A stretch of 64,000 bases of DNA, taken from Desulfovibrio sp. TomC (GTDB lineage Bacteria > Desulfobacterota > Desulfovibrionia > Desulfovibrionales > Desulfovibrionaceae). The notes under the pieces were generated by a model, which saw only the letters and a program-made list of their open reading frames with translations, was not told the origin of the DNA and did no database searches. Location: contig NZ_JSEH01000003.1 of assembly GCF_000801335.2 (NCBI RefSeq), positions 186,001 to 250,000 of the forward strand, in the 5' to 3' direction. A program made the translations under genes and the position numbers. Shown here in pieces: positions 44,088-51,374 of this stretch. How positions within the stretch are numbered: the first letter of the stretch is position 1; each line of letters starts with the position of its first letter.

Positions 44088-44944
44088 GGCTCGTGCCGGC
44101 CTGTCGGGCTGGTCTGACGGCCGGCCGGGCCTGTCTGGCTGATGTGGCCGCTTTGGCCGGCCGTCTGGGCCGGGTGCTCCTGCCGTTGTGCGATCGCTGC
44201 CAGGTCTGCCGGGGCCTCTTGGCCGGGGCCGGCGGCGGGGAAGGGGCCTGGGCCGAACCCGGGGCCAGGAGCGGGGGGAGAGAAGGGGAAAAAAGTCCGG
44301 TGTGCCCGGCCTGCGCCCCGGGGCTGGCCCCCCGGCTCGGCGGGTATTGCCCGCGCTGCGGCGCCTTTGCGGCCGATGCCGACGCCCTGCCCGGGCTTTG
44401 CCTGGAGTGTCGCCAAAACGGCCGGGTGTGGGACGGGTTTGCCTTCCACGGCCGCTACGAGGGGCTGTTGCGTGAGCTGGTGCTGGGGTTCAAATTCAGC
44501 GGCCGTCTTGGCCAGGGCCGGCTTTTGGCCGGGTTTCTGGCCGAGGCCTGGCTGCGTGCGGCCGGACGAAGCGGCAGCGGGTCCATGGACGCCGGCGCGC
44601 CGGATTGCCTGGTGCCGGTGCCGCTTTATCCCCGCCGCCTGTCCTGGCGGGGCTTTAACCAGAGTCTGGAACTGGCCCGGCTGCTTGGTCGGGAACTTTC
44701 GCGCCCGGTGTGCGCCCAGGGGCTTGTGCGGGTGCGCAACACCATCCCCCAAAGCCAGTTGCCGGGCCGCCAGCGTCTGACCAATCTGGTCGGGGCGTTC
44801 GAGGGGCAGCCCCGGCTGGTGGCCGGACGGCATGTGCTTTTAATCGACGACGTCATGACCACCGGGGCCACGGTGGAGACGGCGGCGCGGGCCTTGCGCC
44901 TGGCCGGGGCGACCCGGGTGGACGTGGCGGTGGTGGCCCGCTAA
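44084..44944 (+). CDS. ComF family phosphoribosyltransferase-like protein
   Basis: A 286-aa ComF-type protein used in DNA uptake/handling. N-terminal zinc-binding cysteines stand in CDRCQVC, CPAC, CPRCG and CLECR; the C-terminal PRTase domain has LVPVPLYPRRLSWRGFNQS and the diphosphate/ribose loop LLIDDVMTTGATVE. The region between residues about 48-72 (GAGGGEG...GREGEK) is a low-complexity insertion. GTG at 44084 overlaps the preceding stop (GTGA), supporting this start. Its natural substrate in bacteria is unclear. Confidence 0.93.
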   Translation: MRLVPACRAGLTAGRACLADVAALAGRLGRVLLPLCDRCQVCRGLLAGAGGGEGAWAEPGARSGGREGEKSPVCPACAPGLAPRLGGYCPRCGAFAADADALPGLCLECRQNGRVWDGFAFHGRYEGLLRELVLGFKFSGRLGQGRLLAGFLAEAWLRAAGRSGSGSMDAGAPDCLVPVPLYPRRLSWRGFNQSLELARLLGRELSRPVCAQGLVRVRNTIPQSQLPGRQRLTNLVGAFEGQPRLVAGRHVLLIDDVMTTGATVETAARALRLAGATRVDVAVVAR

Positions 44945-44977
44945 GGGCGGCCGGGGATGAAGACAGAAGGCGGAAGA

Positions 44978-45105
44978 GGCCTCCGGCGGCCGGGGGGATG
45001 ATCCCCCCGGACCCCTGCAAAGGAAGAAGTTTTATAAGGGGGGCTGGCGTAGACTGGGCATCCGGTCGGCTGCGAGCCAGGGCAGTCCATGCATGCGTTT
45101 GACGC
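44978..45105 (-). repeat. Dispersed palindromic element, type A copy 3 (inverted)
   Basis: Read on the minus strand it matches copy 1: GCGTCAAACGC, then GCAGCCGACCGG, TTTGCAGGGGTCC, the CCGGGGGGATCATCCCCCCGG palindrome, and GCCGCCGGAGGCC (44978-44990). It fills most of the 227-bp gap between the convergent comF and histidine-kinase genes, where it may end both transcripts. Confidence 0.75.
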
Positions 45106-45171
45106 GAACCCCTCGTGCCGATCCCCTGCACTCCGGTCGGGCGGGGGCTCTTTGAGCGCCAAGCGCCGGGA

Positions 45172-46329
45172 TCAGACGTCGCCGTGGCCGCCCGGGTCCA
45201 GGGGCAGGCGGACGCGAAAGACAGTGCCGTGCTCCATGTCGGAGGTGAAGCTCGCCCGGCCGCCAAGGTAGCGTTCGGTGAGCAATTTGATGCTGTAGGT
45301 GCCAAGGCCGCGGCCCACGCCCTTGGTGGAAAACGACCGGCTGAAGATGCGCATCTGCACGCTGCGGGGGATCACCCCGTCATTTTGCACCCACAGTTCC
45401 ACCGCATCCCGATCGACCGAGCAGCCCAGACGCACGGCCCCGCCCGAGGTCGTGGCCTCCAGGGCGTTTTTGACCATATTGCCCACCACCCGCCGCAACA
45501 GCACCGGATCGGAATAAAAAATGACGTCGTGACAGTTGTCGCAGCGTTCGATGCGCTTGTCCCGGGCCTGTTCACCGCTTTGGAAGGTGGCTTCCACCAC
45601 GTCGAGGATGTCCTCCGAACGCAGGGGCGTGATGTTGGTTTCCAGTTCATTGGTCTCGGCGGCAAGCAGCTGCTTTTGGTAGCTGATCTCATCGGTGAGC
45701 TGGGAGACGGCCCGGTAAATGAGCCGGGCATCGGCCTGCAACTCCTGTGGGGCTTCCTCCACCATGAATTCCATGAGTCCCTGGATGCCGCCCACGGTAT
45801 TTAACATGTCGTGGAAAAAGAGGCGTTCCAGGGTGCGTCGCCGGTTTTCGTGGCTGACGTCATTTATGGAAAAAATCAGGTATTGCTCGGCGTTGAGATG
45901 AACCAACGTCGAGGACACCCGCAGATCCAGGGCCTCGATGCCGGAGCCGGTATCCCGGTTGATGGCGCATTCCTGGACGTTGTCCTGGCCGGCCAGCCCA
46001 AGCAGGATGGAGCGCACGGCCCCGCAGTGGGCGCAAAATTCGCTGGTGCCGCAGCCGCCGGGATGCTCGGCGGCATGGACGCAGCGAAAGGCTTCGCCAG
46101 GACGTTTGCCAAGGGCCTCGCGGATGTCGCCGATGCCCAGCACATCAATGAATTTTCGGTTGCCGTGGACCACCTGACGGTGGCGGTTGAGCACCATGGC
46201 GATGATGGGAATGGCGTTTAAGACAACCGGGATGGCATGGGTGGAGAGGACCAAGAACTGTCGGTCGATCTCGTCGCTCAGAGCCCGTTCGGACGGGGCA
46301 AAACAGGTCGGGGCGGGCTTGGCGGCCAT
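45172..46329 (-). CDS. PAS histidine kinase with a cysteine cluster
   Basis: A 385-aa soluble kinase. The N-terminal PAS domain (about 30-160) includes CVHAAEHPGGCGTSEFCAHCG, four closely placed cysteines that could hold an Fe-S cluster or act as a redox switch. The kinase core has LERLFFHDMLNTVGGIQG (phospho-His) and the ATPase part VVGNMVKNALEAT, VQNDGVIP and GRGLGTYSIKLL. No receiver domain or adjacent regulator. Its promoter candidate lies just upstream (46368-46395). Confidence 0.9.
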   Translation of the reverse strand: MAAKPAPTCFAPSERALSDEIDRQFLVLSTHAIPVVLNAIPIIAMVLNRHRQVVHGNRKFIDVLGIGDIREALGKRPGEAFRCVHAAEHPGGCGTSEFCAHCGAVRSILLGLAGQDNVQECAINRDTGSGIEALDLRVSSTLVHLNAEQYLIFSINDVSHENRRRTLERLFFHDMLNTVGGIQGLMEFMVEEAPQELQADARLIYRAVSQLTDEISYQKQLLAAETNELETNITPLRSEDILDVVEATFQSGEQARDKRIERCDNCHDVIFYSDPVLLRRVVGNMVKNALEATTSGGAVRLGCSVDRDAVELWVQNDGVIPRSVQMRIFSRSFSTKGVGRGLGTYSIKLLTERYLGGRASFTSDMEHGTVFRVRLPLDPGGHGDV

Positions 46330-46367
46330 GGGACGGCTCCTGGCGTTTGGTCCGTGAGAGATGCCGC

Positions 46368-46395
46368 CTTATATCATTATGAAGACCGCCGGCAA
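46368..46395 (-). promoter_or_regulatory. Candidate promoter of the cysteine PAS kinase
   Basis: Minus strand TTGCCG (46390-46395), 16 bp, TATAAG (46368-46373), 39 bp upstream of the ATG. The -10 matches consensus at 5 of 6 positions. Confidence 0.55.
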
Positions 46396-46415
46396 TGTAA
46401 AGCCCCAAGAAACAG

Positions 46416-46448
46416 CCAGGGCGGAGCGGGCTTCCCGGTCGGCCCTGG
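46416..46448 (-). terminator. Hairpin after the Ala/Ser-rich gene
   Basis: CCAGGGC and GCCCTGG pair around an inner GGGAAGCCC fold, 5 bp after the stop of the minus-strand gene, and are followed by CTGTTTCTT on the minus strand. Moderate as a terminator. Confidence 0.55.
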
Positions 46449-46452
46449 GCCG

Positions 46453-47160
46453 TCAACTGCTGTTGGCTGCCTCGCTGGCGGTCAGGAATCCGATCAGGGC
46501 GGCGTTTAAAATGGTCCCCGGGGTACCGCTCGTCGCAGCCGTGGCCGAGCCGGCGGCAAAGGCCGAGGTGGGTGAGACACTGGCCGTTGGCGTGGTGATG
46601 GTCGAGGCGTCAAGACCCATGGAGGCGAACAGGTTCTTGAGCGAATCGGTCATACTGGTGGCCTGGGAATTGAGGGCGCTGGCGCTGCTTGCAATGGCCG
46701 CATTCCAGGCGGCCGAGGCGTTGGAGGCCATCTTGGCGGCGCTGGCGGCCATGGCTTTGACGCCGGCAGCGGCGTTGGACAGGTTGGTCTTCTGGGCACT
46801 GAGCGTGTCGGTGACCAGGGCGTCCAGGGTGGAAGAGGTCGGCGTTGGCAGGGTGATGCCGCTCAGTTCCGTGAGAAGTCCGTTCATGGCGGCCTGGCGT
46901 TCCTTTTCAGAGGAAGCGCCGGCCAGGGCGGTATTGTAATTGGTATAGGCGTCGAAATATTGGAACTGCACGCTTGACTGGGCCGCAGCAGGCACGAGGC
47001 TTTTCATGGTGGCGTTGAAATCGGCCTGGGCCGTGGCGATGTCCGAGCGTCTGGTGGCCGAAGAGCTGGCAGCGCTCTGGGCTGTCGAGAGCTTCGCGCT
47101 GGCCAGACTGTACTGGTAGGCCCAATTGACGACATCGCTGGTGTTGACTGAGGTGGCCAT
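46453..47160 (-). CDS. Ala/Ser/Thr-rich low-complexity protein, unknown
   Basis: A 235-aa protein of very biased composition (Ala, Ser and Thr dominate). It opens MATSVNTSDVVNWAYQYSLA and has long helical, coiled-coil-like stretches (LVTDTLSAQKTNLSNAAAGV, AAKMASNASAAWNAAI), then a Thr/Ser/Pro-rich linker. No signal peptide; such Ala-rich helices occur in phasin-like and other granule- or filament-associated proteins, but I do not recognise a family. ATG at 47160 follows CGGAGGCGTTT. Its -10 (TATAAA, 47268-47273) lies just beyond a hairpin with a T tract. Confidence 0.7.
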   Translation of the reverse strand: MATSVNTSDVVNWAYQYSLASAKLSTAQSAASSSATRRSDIATAQADFNATMKSLVPAAAQSSVQFQYFDAYTNYNTALAGASSEKERQAAMNGLLTELSGITLPTPTSSTLDALVTDTLSAQKTNLSNAAAGVKAMAASAAKMASNASAAWNAAIASSASALNSQATSMTDSLKNLFASMGLDASTITTPTASVSPTSAFAAGSATAATSGTPGTILNAALIGFLTASEAANSS

Positions 47161-47279
47161 AAACGCCTCCGGGCGGCAAGTTCGGCCCGCCTCCAAAGGG
47201 AGGGGACCGTCTGGCCGCAGAGGTAGCAATAAGCCTGCCACAGTGGTTTTATTTGTAACATACTGATTTTATATGATCT

Positions 47280-47319
47280 AAAAAATAAGGCGGCAGAATT
47301 TGCCGCCAGGGAGGGGGAC
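47280..47319 (-). terminator. C-rich tract and terminator, possible fourth small-RNA end
   Basis: Minus strand: CCGAAGTCCCCCTCCCT directly before GGCGGCA-AATTC-TGCCGCC and TTATTTTTT. The layout (C-rich tract, hairpin, T run) matches the three units at 10.0-10.6 kb. It lies in the 292-bp divergent interval between the Ala/Ser-rich gene and the DksA-like gene; no minus gene lies upstream that it could terminate, so a short RNA starting in 47330-47450 is suspected. Confidence 0.45.
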
Positions 47320-47452
47320 TTCGGCCAGCGTCACGCAGTCTCCACACGGCTGTCACCGCGGTTTCAAATATCCCGGGCAAAAGGCGAACATACAGTTTCT
47401 GTGGGACGGCCCAGGAGAACTGTGTTACAACTGACACCAAGGGAGAAACGCC

Positions 47453-47848
47453 ATGGGACATCTTGACGTTGATCGGTTCAGTGAAGTGCTGCGCGACATG
47501 CTGGAAATATTACAGGGCAAGTCAAGGGAATCGCTGGATGTAATGGCTCGGGAAGAGACAGTCTGTGCCGATCTGGCGGACCGGGCGACTGTGGAATCCG
47601 ACCGCCATATGGCCCTTTTAATGGGTGAGCGCGACCGCCAGCTTATTGGCGAGATCCATGAAGCCCTGGCCCGAGTCAAGGAAGGCGAATACGGCATCTG
47701 CCAGGAGTGCGGCGAAGACATTGGTCTGGCCCGTCTTCGGGCCCAGCCGACAGCCACGTTATGTGTCCACTGCAAATCCTTGCTGGAAGATATGGGTCGC
47801 CCCTACATGCACTCGGCCAAGGGTGATTCCGTTTTTATGGAAGAGTAG
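47453..47848 (+). CDS. DksA/TraR-type C4 zinc-finger protein
   Basis: A 131-aa protein of the DksA/TraR family, which binds the RNA polymerase secondary channel and adjusts transcription with ppGpp. The N-terminal coiled coil (about 5-75) with conserved DLADRATVESDRHMAL is followed by IHEALARVKEGEYGICQECGEDI and LCVHCK, giving the C4 zinc finger CxxC...CxxC. The two Asp at the coil tip (DLAD) are kept. ATG follows AAGGGAGAAACGCC. The last 14 bp overlap the convergent kinase gene. Confidence 0.93.
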   Translation: MGHLDVDRFSEVLRDMLEILQGKSRESLDVMAREETVCADLADRATVESDRHMALLMGERDRQLIGEIHEALARVKEGEYGICQECGEDIGLARLRAQPTATLCVHCKSLLEDMGRPYMHSAKGDSVFMEE

Positions 47849-48980
47849 CCGATGCCGGCGTCATTCGGACGGCGGCAGCCTGCTCCGGTTGGGGCAGGAC
47901 GAGCCGGGCCGCCCCGCCTCCCAAGGCGGAGCGGCCCAGACTGAGGCGCGCGCCCAGGTCCTCGGCCCGGCGTCTGGCAATGGGCAGCCCCATGCCGACC
48001 CCCACGGCCTTGGTGGTGTAAAAGGGGTCGAAGGCATAGGCCAGGGCGGCGTCGTCCGGGCCGGGGCCGTTGTCGGCCACCACCACTGCCACCGCGTCCG
48101 ATGTGCGGGCGAAGGTGATGGAAACGGTTGCCGTCGCCGTGACCTGTCCGTTCGCCCCGGGCTCGGCCTCCAGGGCATTGGCGCACAGTTCCGTCAGAAT
48201 TTCCGTCAAACAGGCCGCATCGGTGCGCACAAGCCCGATGGAGGCGTCCAGGGTGAGGCGGGCCGAAAGACCCGTGCGCAGGGCTGCGGCCTCAAAGGCC
48301 CGGCTGGCTATGTCGGCCGGATCGCACATGGCCGGCGCAAGCTCCCGCCTGCGGGCGTATTCCGATACCGCCCGCACCACAGCCTCCAACCGTTTGGCTC
48401 CATCCAGAATCATGGACAGCGGCGCTGTTTCGGGGTCGTCTGCCGCCTTGCCCCGCAGGAGCCGCCCGGTGAACCCGCCGATGACCATGAGGGGATTTCT
48501 GATCTGATGGGCCACGGCCAGGGAAAACTGTCCCAGGCCTCTGATGCGTTCCTGCTGGGCGGCCTGGATGCCCAGGTGCATGGCCCGCTCCCGTTCGTGC
48601 AGGCGGTAGATTTCCGTGACGTCGGTGATCTCGATGAGAATGCCGAAGATCTTGCCGTTTTCCAGCAGAAGCGACCCGGACAGGCGAAATCGCCGCGTCT
48701 CGCCGTCGGGATGGGCATAGGCCATAGCCAGGGGCTCGGGCTTGCGGCCGTGCTTGAGCGGTGCGGCCAGGAACCGGGCCAGCTGCCTGGGGGCGTCAGC
48801 CCGGGCGATGATGGCCGCCGACAAGGCCGGATCGGCCAGTTGGCGGCCATCGTAGCCAAGCAGGTCCGTGGCGGCGGCATTGGCGGCGTAGACCAGCCCC
48901 CGGATGTTGACGATGATTACCCCGGCGGTAAAACTGTCGAGCAGATCATGAAAGTAGCTGGAATGGGCAAAGGTCAGCAT
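47835..48980 (-). CDS. PAS sensor histidine kinase
   Basis: A 381-aa soluble kinase: PAS domain (about 5-125, with FTAGVIIVNIRGLVYAANAAA), HisKA with QFSLAVAHQIRNPLMVIGGF and HATPase with LTELCANALEAE, DNGPGPD and GVGMGLPIARR, the NtrB-like variant often paired with sigma-54 activators. No membrane helix or receiver. No regulator gene is adjacent. Its 3' end overlaps the DksA-like gene by 14 bp in convergent orientation. Confidence 0.92.
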   Translation of the reverse strand: MLTFAHSSYFHDLLDSFTAGVIIVNIRGLVYAANAAATDLLGYDGRQLADPALSAAIIARADAPRQLARFLAAPLKHGRKPEPLAMAYAHPDGETRRFRLSGSLLLENGKIFGILIEITDVTEIYRLHERERAMHLGIQAAQQERIRGLGQFSLAVAHQIRNPLMVIGGFTGRLLRGKAADDPETAPLSMILDGAKRLEAVVRAVSEYARRRELAPAMCDPADIASRAFEAAALRTGLSARLTLDASIGLVRTDAACLTEILTELCANALEAEPGANGQVTATATVSITFARTSDAVAVVVADNGPGPDDAALAYAFDPFYTTKAVGVGMGLPIARRRAEDLGARLSLGRSALGGGAARLVLPQPEQAAAVRMTPASATLP

Positions 48981-49106
48981 ACGGCCTCACGCAAGGGGTC
49001 GATTGGCAACAAAATATGGGCGGGATGCGTTACGGCCGTATGACGGCGGCGGCCGCCGACGTTTTTGTCGGAACAACCGACGCTTTTGTGCGCATTGGCC
49101 TGCTGC

Positions 49107-49134
49107 TTGTATTGTAACATTCAGAAATTATAGA
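49107..49134 (+). promoter_or_regulatory. Candidate promoter of the 49.2 kb gene
   Basis: TTGTAT (49107-49112), 16 bp, TATAGA (49129-49134), 38 bp before the ATG, in an AT-rich stretch. Confidence 0.5.
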
Positions 49135-49171
49135 CAGAAAAAAGTGGACCAGGATTTGCTTAGACGCAGTC

Positions 49172-50122
49172 ATGGAAACCATCGACACCCGCTACGGTCC
49201 CCTGCCCACTGACGGTCTGGTGGAACGCCACCCCGACGGCAGCCTGATGGCTGCCGCTGTGGCCGCTCCCTGTGCCATGGACACGTCCATCGGCCGGCTC
49301 ACGCCCCAGCACTCCATCGACGATTCCCGGCGGATGTACAAGCCGCCGCTGACCTTCCATCAAAATGGCCAGGCCCGGTCCGTGCCCCTGGAAACCCGCA
49401 CCGTGGTGGAAACCACAGTCGGGCCGCTGCCGGCGGAACTGGTCACCTTCCACGACAACGGGGCCGTGGCCCGGGTGTTTCCCTTAAACGGCAAGCTGTC
49501 GGGCTACTGGACCGAGGCTGACGAGGCCGGGCTGGCCGAGGTGTTGACCGTGGCCACGCCCATCGGGGACATTGCCGGAAAGTTTGTGGCCGTGGCCTTT
49601 GACGAGGCCGGGCGGTTGCGCAGCCTGACGCTGTGGCCCGGCGAGGAGATCGTGGTGCGCGCCCCGTGCGGCAAGGTGCCGGTCCGTCTGGGCCTGAGTT
49701 TTTACCCGGATGGCGGCGTGCGTTCCCTGGAGCCGGCCCGGCCGGTCGAGACGCCAACGCCGGTCGGGCCGGTGTGGGCCTATGATCCCGACGCCGTGGG
49801 CATTGCCGGCGACGACAACTCCCTGACCTTTGACCCGGCCGGGCAGGTGGTGCGGGTGGCCACCGTACGCTCCACCATCATCGCCACCCTGGCCTCCGGC
49901 GCACGCCAGGAGCTGGCCCCGCTGGTGCGCGACAGCATCTGCGGCGACGGCGATCATGAATTGACGCCGCTTTTGCTGGCCTTTTCCGACGACATGCTCA
50001 CGGCCAGCCATGGCCCGGCCAAGCCCTTTGCCGTCATCCCCCGGGCCGGCGTCCAGTTCACGGTGCGCCCCTTTGTCTCTGCCTTCGCCGTCAGCTTCGC
50101 GCCTAAACAATGTTCCATGTAG
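49172..50122 (+). CDS. Uncharacterised protein with MORN-like beta repeats
   Basis: A 316-aa protein I do not recognise by name. It contains repeated short beta-rich units reading PLTFHQNGQARSVPLE, LVTFHDNGAVARVFPLNGKL and LSFYPDGGVRSLEPA, which resemble MORN-like (F-x-x-N/D-G) repeats, and KLSGYWTEADEAGL. No signal peptide or membrane helix. A decent promoter precedes it but the ATG has a weak ribosome-binding site. Codon use is normal for the region, so it is likely real. Confidence 0.7.
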   Translation: METIDTRYGPLPTDGLVERHPDGSLMAAAVAAPCAMDTSIGRLTPQHSIDDSRRMYKPPLTFHQNGQARSVPLETRTVVETTVGPLPAELVTFHDNGAVARVFPLNGKLSGYWTEADEAGLAEVLTVATPIGDIAGKFVAVAFDEAGRLRSLTLWPGEEIVVRAPCGKVPVRLGLSFYPDGGVRSLEPARPVETPTPVGPVWAYDPDAVGIAGDDNSLTFDPAGQVVRVATVRSTIIATLASGARQELAPLVRDSICGDGDHELTPLLLAFSDDMLTASHGPAKPFAVIPRAGVQFTVRPFVSAFAVSFAPKQCSM

Positions 50123-50133
50123 ACCGGTTTCCC

Positions 50134-50337
50134 TTGACTGCTCCCCCTTGGCGACTGATATAAGAGATCATCCGAGACCGAATCCGGCTGCTCCCGTTGT
50201 GTGGGAGCGGCCGTAGCACGGCGAGGCCTCGCTTCCCCGGCAACGTAAACGGCAAATGTCCGTGGCGTTGCCAGGAGTGGCGGCGGCGCAAGAGAGTCCC
50301 GGATGTCTGTATCGTGTCCGTACCAAGGAGGCCTTTC
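50134..50337 (+). promoter_or_regulatory. Promoter and structured leader of the Tim44-like gene
   Basis: TTGACT (50134-50139), 17 bp, GATATA (50157-50162) begin a leader of about 170 nt. It can form GCTCCC / GGGAGC (50190-50208), the perfect palindrome GCGAGGCCTCGC (50221-50232) and GGCAACG / CGTTGCC (50239-50272) with ACGG / CCGT nested inside. No known riboswitch class was recognised. Confidence 0.4.
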
Positions 50338-51246
50338 GTGGGGAGAACCACTTGCGTGTTGCTGGCTGTTTTTCTTTTGCTTTTTGCAAGCGTGGACTAT
50401 GCCGCCGCCAAACGGCTGGGCGGGGGCAGTTCCATTGGCAACCGCCAGTCCTTTAGCTCGTCCACAACCCCCCGGCCGGGCATGGGTGCGCCGTCCGACG
50501 GCTTTGGCGCCCAGCAGGCCCGGCCCAATCCGATTGGGGCCACTCCCGGCGGCGGCTTTTTCTCGCGTCCGGGTATCGGCGGGATGCTCGGCGGCCTGGC
50601 CGTTGGCGGCCTGCTCGGTTCCATGTTGTTTGGCGGCGGCGGGCACGGGGCCGGCGGTCCGGGCCTGCTCGATCTGCTGCTGATCGGCGGCGGCTTGTTT
50701 TTGCTCTTTAAGTTCCTGCGTTCGAGACGCCAGGCCGCGGCCGACGGGCCGGCCATGAGCCGTCCCATGGAGCGCACCTACGAGGCCCAGCCGACTCCAC
50801 AGGCCGCGGCCGCTGCCGGCGGCTGGGCCAATCTCGGGGCCGAGGCCGCGCCGGCCGGGCCGACGGTCCCGCCGGGCTTTGACGCCGAGGAGTTTCTGGC
50901 CGGGGCCAAGACGCTGTTTGCCCGGATGCAACGCTCCTGGAGCCAGCGCAATCTGGCCGACATCGAGGCCTTTTCCACAGCAGCCTTCATGACCGACGTG
51001 CGCCAGCAGGCCGCAGCCGATCCCACGCCGACGCCAACCGACGTGCTGCTCGTGGATGCCAAGCTTCTTGAGGTGCGCAGCCAAAACGGGGTGACCATCG
51101 CCTCGGCCTATTTCGATACCCTGCTTCGTGAGGACCCCAAGGCGGGCCAGGCCGAGCAGGTGCGCGAGGTCTGGCATTTCGTGCGCCGGGAAACCGTCCC
51201 GGGCGACAGCTGGAAACTCGACGCCATCCAGCAGATGGACAGTTAA
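50338..51246 (+). CDS. Tim44-like domain protein, membrane-associated
   Basis: A 302-aa protein. A hydrophobic N-terminus (about 6-22, VLLAVFLLLFASV, then AAA) acts as a signal or anchor. A Gly-rich stretch follows (GIGGMLGGLAVGGLLGSMLFGGGG), then a membrane helix LLDLLLIGGGLFLLFKFL (about 111-128), and a C-terminal Tim44-like domain (about 180-300) with FDAEEFLAGAKTLFARMQRSW and VREVWHFVRRE. Tim44-like domains form a cone-shaped fold that can bind membranes or lipids; the bacterial role is unknown. GTG at 50338 follows AAGGAGGCCTTTC. It is followed by a terminator. Confidence 0.88.
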   Translation: MGRTTCVLLAVFLLLFASVDYAAAKRLGGGSSIGNRQSFSSSTTPRPGMGAPSDGFGAQQARPNPIGATPGGGFFSRPGIGGMLGGLAVGGLLGSMLFGGGGHGAGGPGLLDLLLIGGGLFLLFKFLRSRRQAAADGPAMSRPMERTYEAQPTPQAAAAAGGWANLGAEAAPAGPTVPPGFDAEEFLAGAKTLFARMQRSWSQRNLADIEAFSTAAFMTDVRQQAAADPTPTPTDVLLVDAKLLEVRSQNGVTIASAYFDTLLREDPKAGQAEQVREVWHFVRRETVPGDSWKLDAIQQMDS

Positions 51247-51287
51247 CCGGGCTGCGGCGCAGGCTGCAACCAGACGGGATGGAAAAG

Positions 51288-51324
51288 AACCGGGAGGAGG
51301 CGTGCCCTTCTCCCGGTTTTTTTT
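51288..51324 (+). terminator. Rho-independent terminator after the Tim44-like gene
   Basis: AACCGGGA and TCCCGGTT pair around a 15-nt loop and run into T8 (51317-51324). Confidence 0.88.
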
Positions 51325-51374
51325 GGAGATCCGCTCGCGTTTGATCCGGCTGGCGGGGTTGGTGGGCTGGCCGA

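Noticed and set aside
50157-50337. Cyclic-di-GMP riboswitch in the Tim44-like leader
   Set aside because: The conserved core sequences of GEMM-I or GEMM-II could not be found.
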